Assembly: GCA_000320545.1 (NCBI GenBank)
Contig: ADNK01002131.1
Span: forward strand, 1-64,000
Length of the DNA stretch: 64,000 nt
Direction of reading: 5' to 3'
Source: Bigelowiella natans CCMP2755
Lineage: Eukaryota > Cercozoa > Chlorarachniophyceae
Part shown: positions 35,823 to 47,365 of the stretch, in pieces
Position numbering within the stretch: the stretch's first letter is position 1
Layout of the letters: the number at the start of each line of letters is the position of its first letter
Notes under the pieces: generated by a model
What the model saw: only the letters and a program-made list of their open reading frames with translations
Databases searched by the model: none
Told to the model about the DNA's origin: nothing
Translations under genes and position numbers: made by a program

Positions 35823-36280
35823 GCCTTTAGTGTACAGGAGCGAGATTTTGCTTTCTACATCATGCAGGTTTAACTCCACACACAGACGTGATGAAACAAT
35901 TGTTAAGAGAAAACATTGCACATTGTTATGATTTGGCATGTTGCTAGACACATCTAGATGTGTCCTGTGCAAACGTGCAATTGGATTGTGCGCGCGCATG
36001 CAAATCACTGATGCTGATGAAATGAAATCAACTGTGCGCTCACAGCATCGGATGCAATGAGCAAAAAAGCTTTGCATGCAAGAAAATCGTCATGCAAACG
36101 CACGTTGCAACGAGTCATCGACGCTCTCGTCGCACGCTATCTAGCTATGTGCAATGGTGCACATGATGCCGCCGGTGCGAGCGACGATGTGACTTTGCAG
36201 TTGCATTGAACAGCAAACCCTATCCATGCAGAAGCTTCATCATTCTAGCATTGCTAGATTGCTACATCTTGATCATTTTT
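35823..36280. other. Spacer between ligase and coiled-coil gene (convergent ends)
   Basis: No gene seen. It holds a perfect 18-bp palindrome at 35947-35964 and many TGCA/CATG words. Both flanking genes end here, so it should contain two polyadenylation regions; I could not assign the signals with confidence. Confidence 0.6.
35947..35964. repeat. Perfect 18-bp palindrome GACACATCTAGATGTGTC
   Basis: The sequence equals its own reverse complement. The half-site ACACATCTAGA recurs in other spacers, near 9029 and 40882. Confidence 0.85.
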
Positions 36281-38726
36281 TTAATTTTTTTGACTTTCTA
36301 ATTGCTGCATTTGATGTTGAAGTTTCTCAAGCTTTTCCCTTTTCCCAACCATGAGTGATTCATGACGATGGCTCAGAGAAGCAAATTCGGCATTCCACTT
36401 TTTCACTGTCTCTCCCTCTTTCTCCAGCTACGTAACAACATGCAACAAAAAATTTAGTCAGAATTCCGATCGTCAATTCCTATGCTAGAGGAGAAAGCAG
36501 AACAGATGCATTTGCATGTAAATGGGATGACACCTGCTTCCTTAGCTCCGAAATATCTCTCGTCTTCATCTTAATGTGCTGACGTTGCTGTTGTACAGCC
36601 TCGCGTTTACTTGCCAATTCCAATTGTAGACGTTTTAACTCTGATACTTTTTTCTGCCGCTTCTCAGATTTCTTCTTTAATTTTACTTGCGATTCTTTTA
36701 GTGAATCATCTTTCTCTTTCTGGAAAATTAAGTGATTGGCATGTGTGGAATGTTAGATTTTGGTGCTTACTTTTAAGATTTCAATTTTGTCAAGCTCCTC
36801 TTTAAGGCTTTGTTCCAATGAAATCTTCAGATTCCTTAGTTTGAAAAAAAAACAACATAAATCATTTCGAAAACAAAATACTAGCGGTGATTAAATATTC
36901 GCTAGACCTCAGCTTAGAAGTTTCAAGTTGTTTTTCAGCTTTTATCTGTGAAATAATATAAGATCTTGGGCTAAATGATTTTGAATTTCAGTCTACCTTT
37001 TCAAGTTCTCGGACCTCCTCGAGTCCAGTTCTGACGATTTCTGAAACATGCTCTCGATAGGTTTGGAATTTGGTCCGTAGAGCGTTTATATCAGCTTTAA
37101 TCATGGAGTTGTAAGAATGTACATCCTTTAACCGGGCTTTAAGTTTGTCTTCCTTGTTCAGCTCTTCCGTAATGTTTTCTTGGTGATTTCTAAAAATTCT
37201 GTACGATAGTGGAATCAGGATTGGATTATTGACATTTTATTTCTTTTAAGTGAATTACCGCTGAAGATCCCTTATTTTTTCAGCAGCTCCATTGCCTCTT
37301 CTTCGATGTTCGGCTAATTCCTCCGTAAGCGTTACTATTGTATTGGAATTATTTTCTCGTTGCTTCATCGCAGCATCTAATTTTCTTCCAACCTCCTCAT
37401 CTCGAGCTATGCTGTCTTTAAGTCTTTAAAATATGGTATTCGTCACATTAAGGATTACACATCAATGTGATATGTCCCAGACCCCACACCCCAGACAGCT
37501 TACCTTCGTTCCAACAATTGTAATTCTTTCACACAAGCCTCTTTCCGTTTACTGTCGTTCTCTTCGATTACCATCAAGAATAATTTGATATCTTGCCTTT
37601 CAAACTTTGATCCTGGAATGAATCCTTCTATCTAATATACACGGTGGTACATTTTTATCACATTGATATGCACAAAATACATGTGTTTTCTCGCTTCGCA
37701 GCCTCAATGTTTTTTTTTTTAATTATGTTGTATTGCATCCATTCGAGGTCTCATTTACCAGTTTCTTTCGCTCATCCTTTAACGTATTCACTTTACTTTT
37801 CAGCATGTGATTTTCAGCATCAAGCTTGTCTACGTCCAAAGTCTCTTTTCTGACAGATTCAGTCAGATTCCGAAGTCTCTCTCTAGAAGTCTGTAATTTT
37901 GACTCAAGCTGGGTTTCCTCGTCACACAATACGTCATGCTTCTTTTGATTGTCTTGTTTCAATTGGAGCAACTTATTCTTCTCGCGAGTGATGGTGCTTT
38001 TTAATGTCTTAATTTTCTGAAAATTGCCATTGAGGTCCGCGAGTTCTAGAGATAAAGAGCATGAGAGCACTGATAAGCTTACTAAATATTTGGAACAGAA
38101 TTCATGTTGATGGGACCTTGTTGGAAAGCGACATCGTTCATCTGTGCATCCGAACCATGGTTGGAGAGCGATTCTGAAGTTTCCCTCAAGGTTTTTGCAA
38201 GTTTTTGTAAGTCTGTGAAGCTCCTCTGATTTCCTTTAGAATGTTGAAAAAGTTCCTGCATCTTTTGTATCATCTCGCTTTTCCATATTTCACAAGAGGC
38301 GAGGGATGTCTTAATGTTTCGGTCTATTTCTGTCAACAGAGAAACATAGATCAACTTGTGTTCAACACAAAAATGAAATGTGTTTGATAAGGATGATGCA
38401 ATAACCTTTTTTCTGTTTTTCTTGTTCTGTTAATAGAGCTTTGCTAGAAATTGTGAGCTGAATGATTCGATCTTCCCTCCTTTTGATGTTCTTACGACTT
38501 TCTTGGTTTTCTTTGTTGATGATCGCTAATTTCCTTTCGATCTCCTTCTTTATTTGCCTGGCTTGAATCATACCTCGATCGAGCTCCCGCGCAGCATCTA
38601 AGTCATTGGATGACAATAGGTTAGTGCAATAATGCAATGATGATGAATGATGAATATGAACATGGATCGGCATAAGATGGGTTCACCTATTACTCCCTCT
38701 AATCCACGTGAAACTGTCTTGTTCAT
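36281..38726 (-). CDS. Long coiled-coil protein, function unknown
   Basis: Exons in transcript order: 38726-38687 (start uncertain), 38597-38406, 38329-38117, 38045-37759, 37631-37504, 37423-37259, 37189-36997, 36945-36908, 36834-36771, 36719-36534, 36427-36281. Phases agree throughout, giving about 550 aa. Almost the whole product is heptad-rich Lys/Glu/Leu/Gln sequence (for example KIKTLKSTITREKNKLLQL and ELDKIEILKKEKDDSLKES), ending in LQHQMQQLESQKN. This suggests a rod-like cytoskeletal, ciliary or spindle-type protein, but I recognise no specific family. The donors at 38405 (GTTATT) and 38116 (GTCCCA) are weak and chosen by phase. Upstream of ATG 38726 the frame stays open for about 20 residues (NTPAFRNISVSKVIDNE), so the true start may lie in an earlier exon. 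Divergent from the membrane-protein gene at 39168. Confidence 0.75.
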
Positions 38727-39167
38727 TTCGTTGTCGATGACTTTTGAGACAGAAATATTTCTGAATGCTGGTGTGTTGAGTTGTGATAGATGTCGTCTTC
38801 AGTAATTGCTGGCGCGAACCTACAGAAATACACTTAGTGGCGGTCGCAGAACCAACAAGATGACCGGGATTTCCTGGATTTCAATCAGTTATTGGTCGAC
38901 TACCGGTAATGCATTGTTGTCGCAAGGTGTAAATACATTTCATTTCTCAAAGAGCAACTCTGCTGGCCGAACCCTAGTTTCCCAGGGAAACTACTAAATG
39001 AATGGCATTTTCCACATGTGATTAACGAAAAGTGTTGTCGTTTACAAGCATGGGACATATAGGAGCTCAGGTTGGTTTGGAGATCGAGGATCCACACCCA
39101 GGATTCCCATTATTATGAGCTTCGAACATCCCCCCCCCCCCTTTTACCTCATAGCCCGACGAGTAGT

Positions 39168-40173
39168 ATGGTAATGCATTCATGTAATAATGGTGGGGCT
39201 GATTTCAAGTTCACAGGCACTCTGGGTTCGTTCCTTTTCTGTATCCTCGTTTTAATAGCGCTTTCTGGATTCCTAAAAACTCCTTCGACAGCACATGGGA
39301 AATGGTTTACTGCCAAACAGAATTACTTCTTAGCAGTTTTCCTCATGGCCACCTTGGACCTTCCACGATACCTTGTTGTTGCTATAGACAATGATTATGG
39401 ATGCAGTCGAAAGACGTGGATTTACGCGCTACATATGCTGGCCAATGCTTTCTTCTTCTCGTCTTACTCGATCATCTGCTCCTTGTGGCAAGAAACGGTT
39501 GGAGGAGGCAATAAAATTATCATATTCACACGTCCCATGCAGCCCTTGTGACAATGTACGTTGGCTAAAATACCAATGAGTCTGGGTCTGTGTACATCAG
39601 GAAACAATATTTGACTTTTTCGAGACCACATTCTACGTCGTTTACACGGTATTTACCGCCTGCAAAAATCTATTCTTCTTCTCTGCTATTTCATGGTCTG
39701 GGTTCCAGTTACTTTGGCCACTATATAAACTAGGTCGCAGCAATCAACACATACAAGATGAAAACCTGTCGAACGTTGCAGCGCAATTGAGGCCGCTCAT
39801 GTTCAAGATCAAAGTATTGGTAGCTGTCGTTTCTATCAGCGGGGTGTTGAGATTTATTATGCTTTGCATCAAGATTTCTATTTTGGATGAATCCTCTAGT
39901 AGTAGTAGTTCCTGGTTTACCAGTCCAGCCTGGTGGGTATTCGACGATTTCTTGCCGCGACTCCTACCAACATCAGGTTTCATGCTGCTCATGTTCGGAT
40001 CCGTGCTCGTGAGGCACAAAAGCCAAGTTGTCCGACCGGTACCGCAGATTGATCAGAAAGATCCATCTCAGTTTGATGTGGATATTGGAGAAGATTTTCG
40101 TAATAGAGAAAACGAATTCAAGCCTCATCAAGATGATGACATTTTTACCGGCCAAGATTACGCTCACATGTAG
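39168..40173 (+). CDS. Multi-pass membrane protein, unknown family (two exons)
   Basis: Exons 39168-39497 and 39601-40173 (110 plus 190 residues). About six hydrophobic segments are visible: FLFCILVLIALSGFL, NYFLAVFLMATLDL, HMLANAFFFSSYSIICSLW, FYVVYTVFTACKNLFFFSAI, KVLVAVVSISGVLRFIMLCI and PTSGFMLLMFGSVLV. The C-terminal tail is hydrophilic and acidic. The donor GTTGGA at 39498 is not strong, but the acceptor (ACATCAG|GAAAC) is good and phases match. No catalytic or transport motif is evident. A second membrane-protein gene with similar topology follows at 42.8 kb. The intron end and first 70 nt of exon 2 are copied at 48815-48947. Confidence 0.7.
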
Positions 40174-40460
40174 CAACCCATAGAGTGTGAGAAACTAGAC
40201 GTATATTATTATTACGCTAATTGTATACTGAAAAATGAACGCGTTGTGTCCCCCTAACTTTAACTCTGTTTTCGGTCGTACCTGAGGATATGACTACATC
40301 TATATTCCCAAATCGTGCCTTCCAACGGCATGCTACAATGATAAAAAGACTATGTTTTCAGTCTGAAGTGGAGGCAACCCAACGCTTTACTAAAATTTCG
40401 TAAATCAATACTTTGCTTCCATTCTCGATGCAATCATACGTAGCGCATGCCCCGCGTAAG

Positions 40461-40495
<35 letters not shown>

Positions 40496-42821
40496 AGCAG
40501 CAGCAGCAGTAGTAGACATCCATACTCTACATTTTTTCTTCTTCGTATCAATAGTGCAAAATTTCGAAAGTGTGATTGTAAACGGTGGCAAGGTCTCCAG
40601 CTTCTCTTGACGGATCTAATGAAATGATTAAACTAGTAAAATCTATTCAATTGTCATCCAAATGGCTAGCTGTGCAGTGCTGCGCAAGCATAGCTGCTGC
40701 GGCGTGTACCGCGCATGTGTGGTGCAGCGTGCAAGATGTGAGTTGTGTGACGACATGTGGCCCTGAAGATGCAAACAGGCATGCGCATGTGTGTACGTAC
40801 ATCATTACAGCGAGTGTAGGTCTAATGGACAAGTCAACAAAGTGCACATTGTGCACATGTTATAATGTCATTGCACCAACAACACATCTAGACATGCTAG
40901 CCTAGCTAGCTAGCTGCGTAGTAGCATGCATGTCGCATTGTCGCATTGTGCATGTGCACAAACCTAGAGACGAAGTGCACATCGCTGGATCACACGTGCA
41001 TGCCTAGCTAGCTAGATGCGCACGTCTCTCCATTGCATGGTTGGACAGACATGCAGCATGTGTTGTGTCAAATGAGGAAACAACAACTTGATGTTCAAGC
41101 AACTGTTCCCTCAGATCGCAACAGCTCTGCGCTCTTGTCTTCATTTCAAAACATCTTGATCGATCTTCATGCTAGCTCGTGATGCAACTGTGTCTGCAAT
41201 GAGTGTGTTCCAAAAGATCATCTAGGTCATGTGATGTGCATCTCACGTGTGACATGACTGTGTCTGATGATGGACATGCAATGCACTGTGTACATGACAC
41301 ATATAATATACATATTGTGTATTGCTGTGTCTGTGTCTATCATTCTGTGATTCGTGGTGTGATGTGTCCACAAAGATCATTTTTTCTCTCCTCATCCGTC
41401 CATGTCGTTTGCCTTGCAATGTTCGTCCAGACGATCTGCGCGACCCACGCAACAAGAGCACGAGCGAAAAGCTGCGGACAAAATGGCTGCTGCGATGAAC
41501 TTACAACAATGCACCAAGCTAGCAAGTGCAACGCACTCGGGATTGCAAGGAAGTCTGAGGAGGCGCCAGTCAGTGGCAGATCCTTGTGCACTCCGGAGGT
41601 GCTGAAACTCTTCGTGCACGTGCAGCTCGTGAACGAGAACCAACTTCGGGAAAAATTCGCGTGTGATTGACGCACGCAACCTGGAACGATTTCAGGACGA
41701 GTGCACGCGGCTTGTTTGCTCACTCGTCTAGTCGTGACACAACGCACGTTCACCAAAGTCGAGCACGTCCGTTTTGTGCGTTGACAGGTGATCGACGATG
41801 GTGAAGTGCAGGCATCGTTTGTGTGCATCACTCCGATGAAGTTGACCCAGCTAGCCAGGCTGGCAGGCAACAAGTGAGGGTCTGTGTGGTCACGTGTGTG
41901 TGTGTGGCCAGGCTAGCAGGTGCTGGCAACAGTTCGTGTGCACGTGCGTTCGTGGTCCAAGTGCCGGCACGAAACGGACGTCTAGACGTTGCAGTGCAGT
42001 GCGTGGAATCGCCCTGTGCCATTGCGCACACAGCATGGCCACACTGTGTGTCAAGACACAGTCACTCTGCTAGTCTGTGTGATTCCACACACTGAACATG
42101 GTGCTTGTGCTAAGTCCTTCGGAGGCAGATGCCAAAAAACACAGACGCTGCTGTCCGTGAATTTTGGTCGAAGCGGAGCTCTCGAGATTCCTCCGCAAGG
42201 AATTGAGCGACGCTTCTGTCCCCGAAGAATTGATTAGCACAAATTTGATGACGGACGTTCGTTTGACACCGTGCACCAAAACACAGAGGAACATTCCAGC
42301 TCTTCGTGAACAGAAAAACGCTACGTCACATTCACAAACGCTTGATGCATGCTGACTGCGACTGGGGAGGAGAAAAGGGAACGTGTGCAAATGGCAAGGA
42401 AGCAAAAGACAGAGGCATGGGGAGGAAAAAAGCCATGGAACTCCAAAAAAAAAGCAGCCTCCACATCGCAGAACGCTTTATTCACAGGGGGCGAGGAGTT
42501 TTCTAGCTGTTCAGATGTCGCCGCAAAGCAGAAACGCCAAGGATTTTGAATGCGTTGTTGGTTGATGAGCGTACTCACAGATTCGCTAAAGGGCACGCGC
42601 GCTCATATTTAGCTCAATGGTGGTAACTGGGTTCGTGTACGACAGTGTAATCGCGGGCTTCTGTGCAGTTGGCTGCATCTACAGCGTTATGATAGCTCGG
42701 AACGTTGATGCCAAACGAACAAGGTCTGGGGTTGCAGCTACTCCGTCACACAATACTAGAATTTTGTGGTAAATCTTTGCGACGGTTCATCAAAACATCA
42801 CAGGAATGACATGATGACATG
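40174..42821. other. Spacer between the two membrane-protein genes
   Basis: No convincing gene. It contains (GA)n at 40464-40492 followed by AGC/AGT triplets, and dense CATG, TGCA, GCTAGC and CACGTG words at 40650-41240 and 41700-42100. Frames at 41203-41670 and 41340-41873 overlap on opposite strands and encode His/Cys-rich sequence typical of translated simple sequence. Confidence 0.6.
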
Positions 42822-44100
42822 ATGGCATGTAGGGCTGTGGCATTTCTGCTAGCACTTGGTATCCCCGGGTATCTTTTGAGGCCACGTGGGCCAATCGAAG
42901 CTCCATGGCAATTTCTGATCACTCTCACACTTTTAGCTGCGGTGTGTACTTTCTCATACTAACATGAACGTGAACATGATCTGATATCTGATCAGACATT
43001 GCTCACATTTGTTATCATTAATGCAGGCCATCGTGATGTGGATTGCAATAACCTTTTTGAGAGTACTAGCTAATGCAGTGTACACTTCTGCAAATCTGAA
43101 AACTCAGCCATCAGAGAACGTGAAAGTAATCTTTGATTCAGCAAGCTATTTCATTTTCTTCTCCACTGCAGCATCAATTGTAGTTTCAATAGCAACAGAT
43201 GATCGGAGATATGAGGTAATATGCTATGGATCCCTCTTAATTACAGCAGTTCTCCTTGATCCTTACATCATAGTAATGCTTTACAAGTTGCACACAATCG
43301 TCGCGTCTCACTTGAGAACTCTTCATAAATACGATGATGGCTTTGCCAACGCAAAAGGAAAATTCTCAACGAAGAACTCTAAATTTCCTACAATAGCAAG
43401 TTCAGCTATCATCATGAATCGTCAGGTGTGTGCAAATAGTAGTGAAGTTAAATCGAATAGATTTCCACAAGCTTTTAAGCCTGATGAGGAAGCTCTTCAC
43501 GCTGAATCCAAAAGCGACACCTCTGGCATTCTAAAGACAACAATCCCATTAGTGGAGGTCACATCAGAAAATACCTCTGGAATAGCAAAGCTTCAAAGTG
43601 CTGTCGGAGTACCGAGCGGCGGAGTCACCAGCGATGTTGATTCTGGACCACCGTTGATATCTGCAGATGAGATCAAAATTGCTAGAATTCCAAGGCGTCA
43701 GACCATAGCTGCAATGCGCAGGGACGCGGACATTGCAAAGTATAGAAGTCTTTTGAGGAAGCTAAAAGTGTCAATCTTTATGATTATTGTCATCGTCGCA
43801 ATTGCAATCGGATTGCTACTAATCACGATCTTAGACCGCATACAGAGTTCTCAATCTTTATCTGAAAACTACAGCAGGGACCAGGAGTCGGATGGGATCA
43901 TACAGTATATAACTGTTATCTTCTTCCTTCTGACCGTAGTGTTTGTCGTCTGGTATGCGGGGGGGCCTTGGGAAGGTGACATCTGCTTCTGCTTATCATG
44001 CGCCGCTACTGCTCCTGCAAGCTCCACAAAAGAAAATAAATCCTCACAACAATCAAATGTAGTTTCAGCTGCCTGTGTTAGATCGAAAGTGATTGTGTAA
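42822..44100 (+). CDS. Multi-pass membrane protein, unknown family (two exons)
   Basis: Exons 42822-42941 and 43027-44100, both phase 0, giving 397 aa. Hydrophobic segments: AVAFLLALGIPGYLL, FLITLTLLAAAIVMWIAITF (spanning the intron), SYFIFFSTAASIVVSI, YGSLLITAVLLDPYIIVMLY, FMIIVIVAIAIGLLLITIL and ITVIFFLLTVVFVVWYAGG. A cytoplasmic-looking loop of about 150 residues between the fourth and fifth segments is Ser/Lys-rich. ATG 42822 opens the first hydrophobic segment and is the first in-frame start. Topology resembles the gene at 39168, but I see no clear sequence match between them. Confidence 0.7.
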
Positions 44101-44662
44101 TGTTGTCAAGTTTGAGTTCATCCACTCATTCTAAATCTGATGTGCAAGCAAATTACTGTGCTGAGTGAATGATGAAAGATGCGATAAGACAATCAACTGA
44201 ATTGACCAAATTTGTGTCGGTCAATTGACGGCATCATTGCTGAGCAGATGACAATGAAAGTGGTTGAAAACATTGCAAAATTGTAGATTCGCATGATGCA
44301 TCTGAACGCTGAAGGCTCACCCTCTTTGTCACATCATTGCAACAAAGGGGGGACGCATTCTGCAAATCATGCAAAAAGGATGTGCAAAATGATTACAATC
44401 ACAGCAAAATCTGACTTCCTTTCCCCAAGTTTCTGATGCATCGCGCGAAAAATGGCGGGGAATTCTGCAGCGCGTGCTGGCGTGGCGGAAAGTCCAATAA
44501 CGGAGACCTTGTGGAAAGTGCCAAAACTAATGCGCATCAGATTCGACAAGATCTCCCAAATGAGCCACCGGCGCTTGGCACCACAGTTTGTGGAATCGCT
44601 CTGCGTCTGTGCTCATGTTCCCGTTCTAGCTTGTGTGCGCGAATGGCACATACATGCATGCA

Positions 44663-44702
<40 letters not shown>

Positions 44703-44798
44703 GCCCATGACGATCAGCAGTCCTTGACTTCTTCGAAGTCTAGTTGAAGACTCAAACTAGATATTTACATGTGAAGTGCATGCCAATGTATGTTTCGA
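44101..44798. other. Spacer between membrane-protein gene and sulfotransferase (convergent ends)
   Basis: No gene seen. It holds a (GT)n tract at 44667-44699 and the TGCA/CATG-rich composition of the other spacers. Short plus-strand frames at 44436-44747 merely read through the microsatellite. Confidence 0.6.
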
Positions 44799-46087
44799 TC
44801 AAAGTTCTTTGCGGTCATCATCTTGTTCAATTTTGTAATCGAATTCATCAAAGGCTTGTTTCCACCTCCGGGCGACCATCTTTTTCTCAGCTTTACTCAG
44901 AGTTGAGAAATTGTTCTTCTTGTACGACTAGAAAGGCACACCATAAGAGATAACAAACAATTACTGAGCTCAGGTTCACAACGATAGGAAACCATCGCTA
45001 CTTGTGGCACTTTGAGGACAAACGTGTGCACCAGGACAATGACGCCAGAAAAATTAGAATAGTGAGCATAATATAGTGTAGATGTAGAATGGATATAAGA
45101 AAAAGTACCAACACTAGTATCAATGTATGCATCTTCTATACCTTGTTAGTCTTCTGATGCTCTCTCACGGCAGCTCGCATTCTGTCGACGTTGGGCCATT
45201 TCAAATGGGTGTATATTCGCGCGATTGTCTGGAATGGAGATGGGGAGTGTGACTTGTGAGTGGTGGATTGATGATGATCATAGTCAGGAAAGAGAGGTGC
45301 ACATCCTTTTAGTCAAGGTATTTATGGACATCAGACGACCTCCTCCTGATTATTTGCCAGGTCCTCAAATGCTATTTCAATGAGATTTCCTTTGGGAATA
45401 AGCTTTCGGTCGCGCACATACAACGAGTGAAGCTGTTCAAACTGGCTCAAAATAAATTCCTAACAAAAGAAAGCATAAACGACGGAGTCGTGAGTTCGTA
45501 GGTGCGTGCAGATTACAATTACTACTGCTAACACTCCCTATGTCCCTCCCACTCTCACGAATACTATTTTCTGTTGCAGCAACCCTAAAAATGGTGTCCC
45601 ACCTGCACATGAATGTTGTCAGGAGTATGGAGGTACCTATCGAAGTGTCAATATATGAGAGGATGAGAGGACGACTGCATGAAACTCTCAACATTCGTCT
45701 AGCCCACATGTCTTCTTGCAAACTATGCACGATGATGTTCGCGTACATGTATGGATAAGCCTTGTCGGCCATATTTGCTGCCGACTGGTATACCCTGTAA
45801 GGGTCCCTGTGCAAGTAAATGAACTGGGCATTTGGGAAGAGCTTCAGCAATAGGCGCACACGACCCGTGTGCACAGGGGATTTGAGAAGAAGGCGGCGTT
45901 TTCCAGAACCCCCATCATTAACGGCCGACAGCTTTTTGAGCAAAAACATGAATGATTGCCGCCAGCACGAGAAGTCGTATATAGTCGCATCTTCGAAATT
46001 CACGAACTGCCGGAAGCACCCGCGTTCAAGTCGTGGGAGGAAGATCGACATATACTGATTTGTTCATGGCGAGGGGGGAAGAAGAGA

Positions 46088-46128
<41 letters not shown>

Positions 46129-47095
46129 CCATAAAGGCATAGTTGGGAAGATCTCACGCAATGCCACATAATTATGATTACCATCAGGTATGACACATGA
46201 TAGGAGCACGAGAACGAACAGCAGGCAGCAGCAGATGGCTCCATTACAACCTGACTCTTGCCACCGGAGAGAACGTTCGTCGCCAATTCATCTTCTTGGG
46301 GCATTGACAACCCTAGCTTCATGTTGTCCATTGGTCGTCGCTCATCGACGAATCCGGCAAATAACCACGAAATTTTGTTCAGAATCGCGAATCCGGACGG
46401 AAACCTGAACGAGTATGGTCATTAATAATGTGGTAGTGGGAAAATCAACGACCCGTCGAGTGGTTGCACTAATTAAGGAGCTTGGATCGTACACAACTTA
46501 TCTTTATTCCAAAAAAACCACACTACTTCCTCCCCCCCCTACTCCCATCTTCCTACCCGGCTTGAAACGTTGTGCAAAAATAGAACTGCTCGTCGTCCTT
46601 TGAGAGGAGATTGTGCATTAGAGTCGTTCCTAGACATATTACAGTGTAAACGGTGATAATAAATATAATGAACGAATGGTATTTTTATGAGCTGATGAAT
46701 ATTGGATAGTGTTTATTCCAAAAGCAATATTCAATGTAACTCTATGCAAGGGACAGAGAGACAAATGATAGTGGCGGAGAGGGTGGAGTTGCTGCCACAA
46801 CAACAAAACCTGTGCGCGGATGCCCCAGGATGAAAACAGGACTGGGATGTAGTTTCGCTTTCACGATTGTGTGGGCGAAGAAAATCCAGTCGAGCAGCGC
46901 AAAAATCCCATTCACAATGGCCATGAAGCTTAAGAACAGCGCTCGCAGCCAATACTTACGCCACTCTATCGCTCCCCCATAACGCCAGAGCATGGCGGCC
47001 CACCCGGACAGCGCAATGCCGGACAATGGGTTATTCTTAAGCGAAAAGGCCTTGTTGACCGCGAAGCGGCGAACCGGGTCTGTGGCAGACTCCAT
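44799..47095 (-). CDS. Membrane-anchored sulfotransferase (Sulfotransfer_3-like)
   Basis: Exons in transcript order: 47095-46810, 46629-46557, 46404-46256, 46152-46130, 46054-45708, 45602-45584, 45459-45340, 45228-45142, 44927-44799. All phases agree and total 1,233 nt (410 aa). The enzyme transfers sulfate from PAPS to an unknown acceptor, probably a glycan or lipid. An N-terminal hydrophobic stretch (YWLRALFLSFMAIVNGIFAL) suggests a type II Golgi anchor. The 5'-phosphosulfate loop is VFILGHPRTGTTLMHNLLS; the 3'-phosphate site is LLLKSPVHTGRVRLLL followed by HRDPYRVYQSA. Other family motifs: CTTFQAGFPS, RRPMDNM with PQEDELA, and LIEIAFEDL. Two internal exons are only 23 and 19 nt. The 23-nt exon was placed using donor A|GTCAGG, and exon 45340 ends at a weak donor, GTCGTC, chosen by phase. 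ATG 47095 is the start I favour, but the frame is open upstream to 47218. Confidence 0.88.
46084..46126. repeat. (GA)n microsatellite in a sulfotransferase intron
   Basis: Lies in the 75-nt intron 46055-46129, immediately after the donor of the 23-nt exon, and takes up more than half of that intron (as CT on the sense strand). Confidence 0.9.
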
Positions 47096-47300
47096 TGCCC
47101 ACGGTAGCAATGAGGCCTCAAGTCTGTCGCGGAAGTAGACAACAATTCGCCAACAATGAGAAGGTAATCTTACGTCAAATTCCCCTGGGAAACATCGAAA
47201 AACATGCGATGGAACCAAAAAAAAAAAGGAAAGTCTTTGTTAGCAAAATTTTGTTAGTCTTAAAAGCATAGAAATCCATTTTGGTTTGGGTCTTATGAAA

Positions 47301-47365
47301 GTGTCCGACGTGTCCGAATGTGTCCGAAGATTATTATGTCTCTTAGAATTTCCGAAGGTGTCCGA
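47301..47365. promoter_or_regulatory. Four GTGTCCGA octamers upstream of the sulfotransferase
   Basis: Exact copies start at 47301, 47310, 47320 and 47358, about 205-270 bp upstream of the sulfotransferase ATG. Read on the sulfotransferase strand the motif is TCGGACAC. Clustered identical octamers at this distance suggest a transcription-factor site array; this is inference from spacing only. Confidence 0.4.

Noticed and set aside
41203-41873. ORFs of 155 and 177 aa in opposite directions
   Set aside because: They overlap, are rich in His, Cys and Thr from CATG/TGCA words, and lack any domain.
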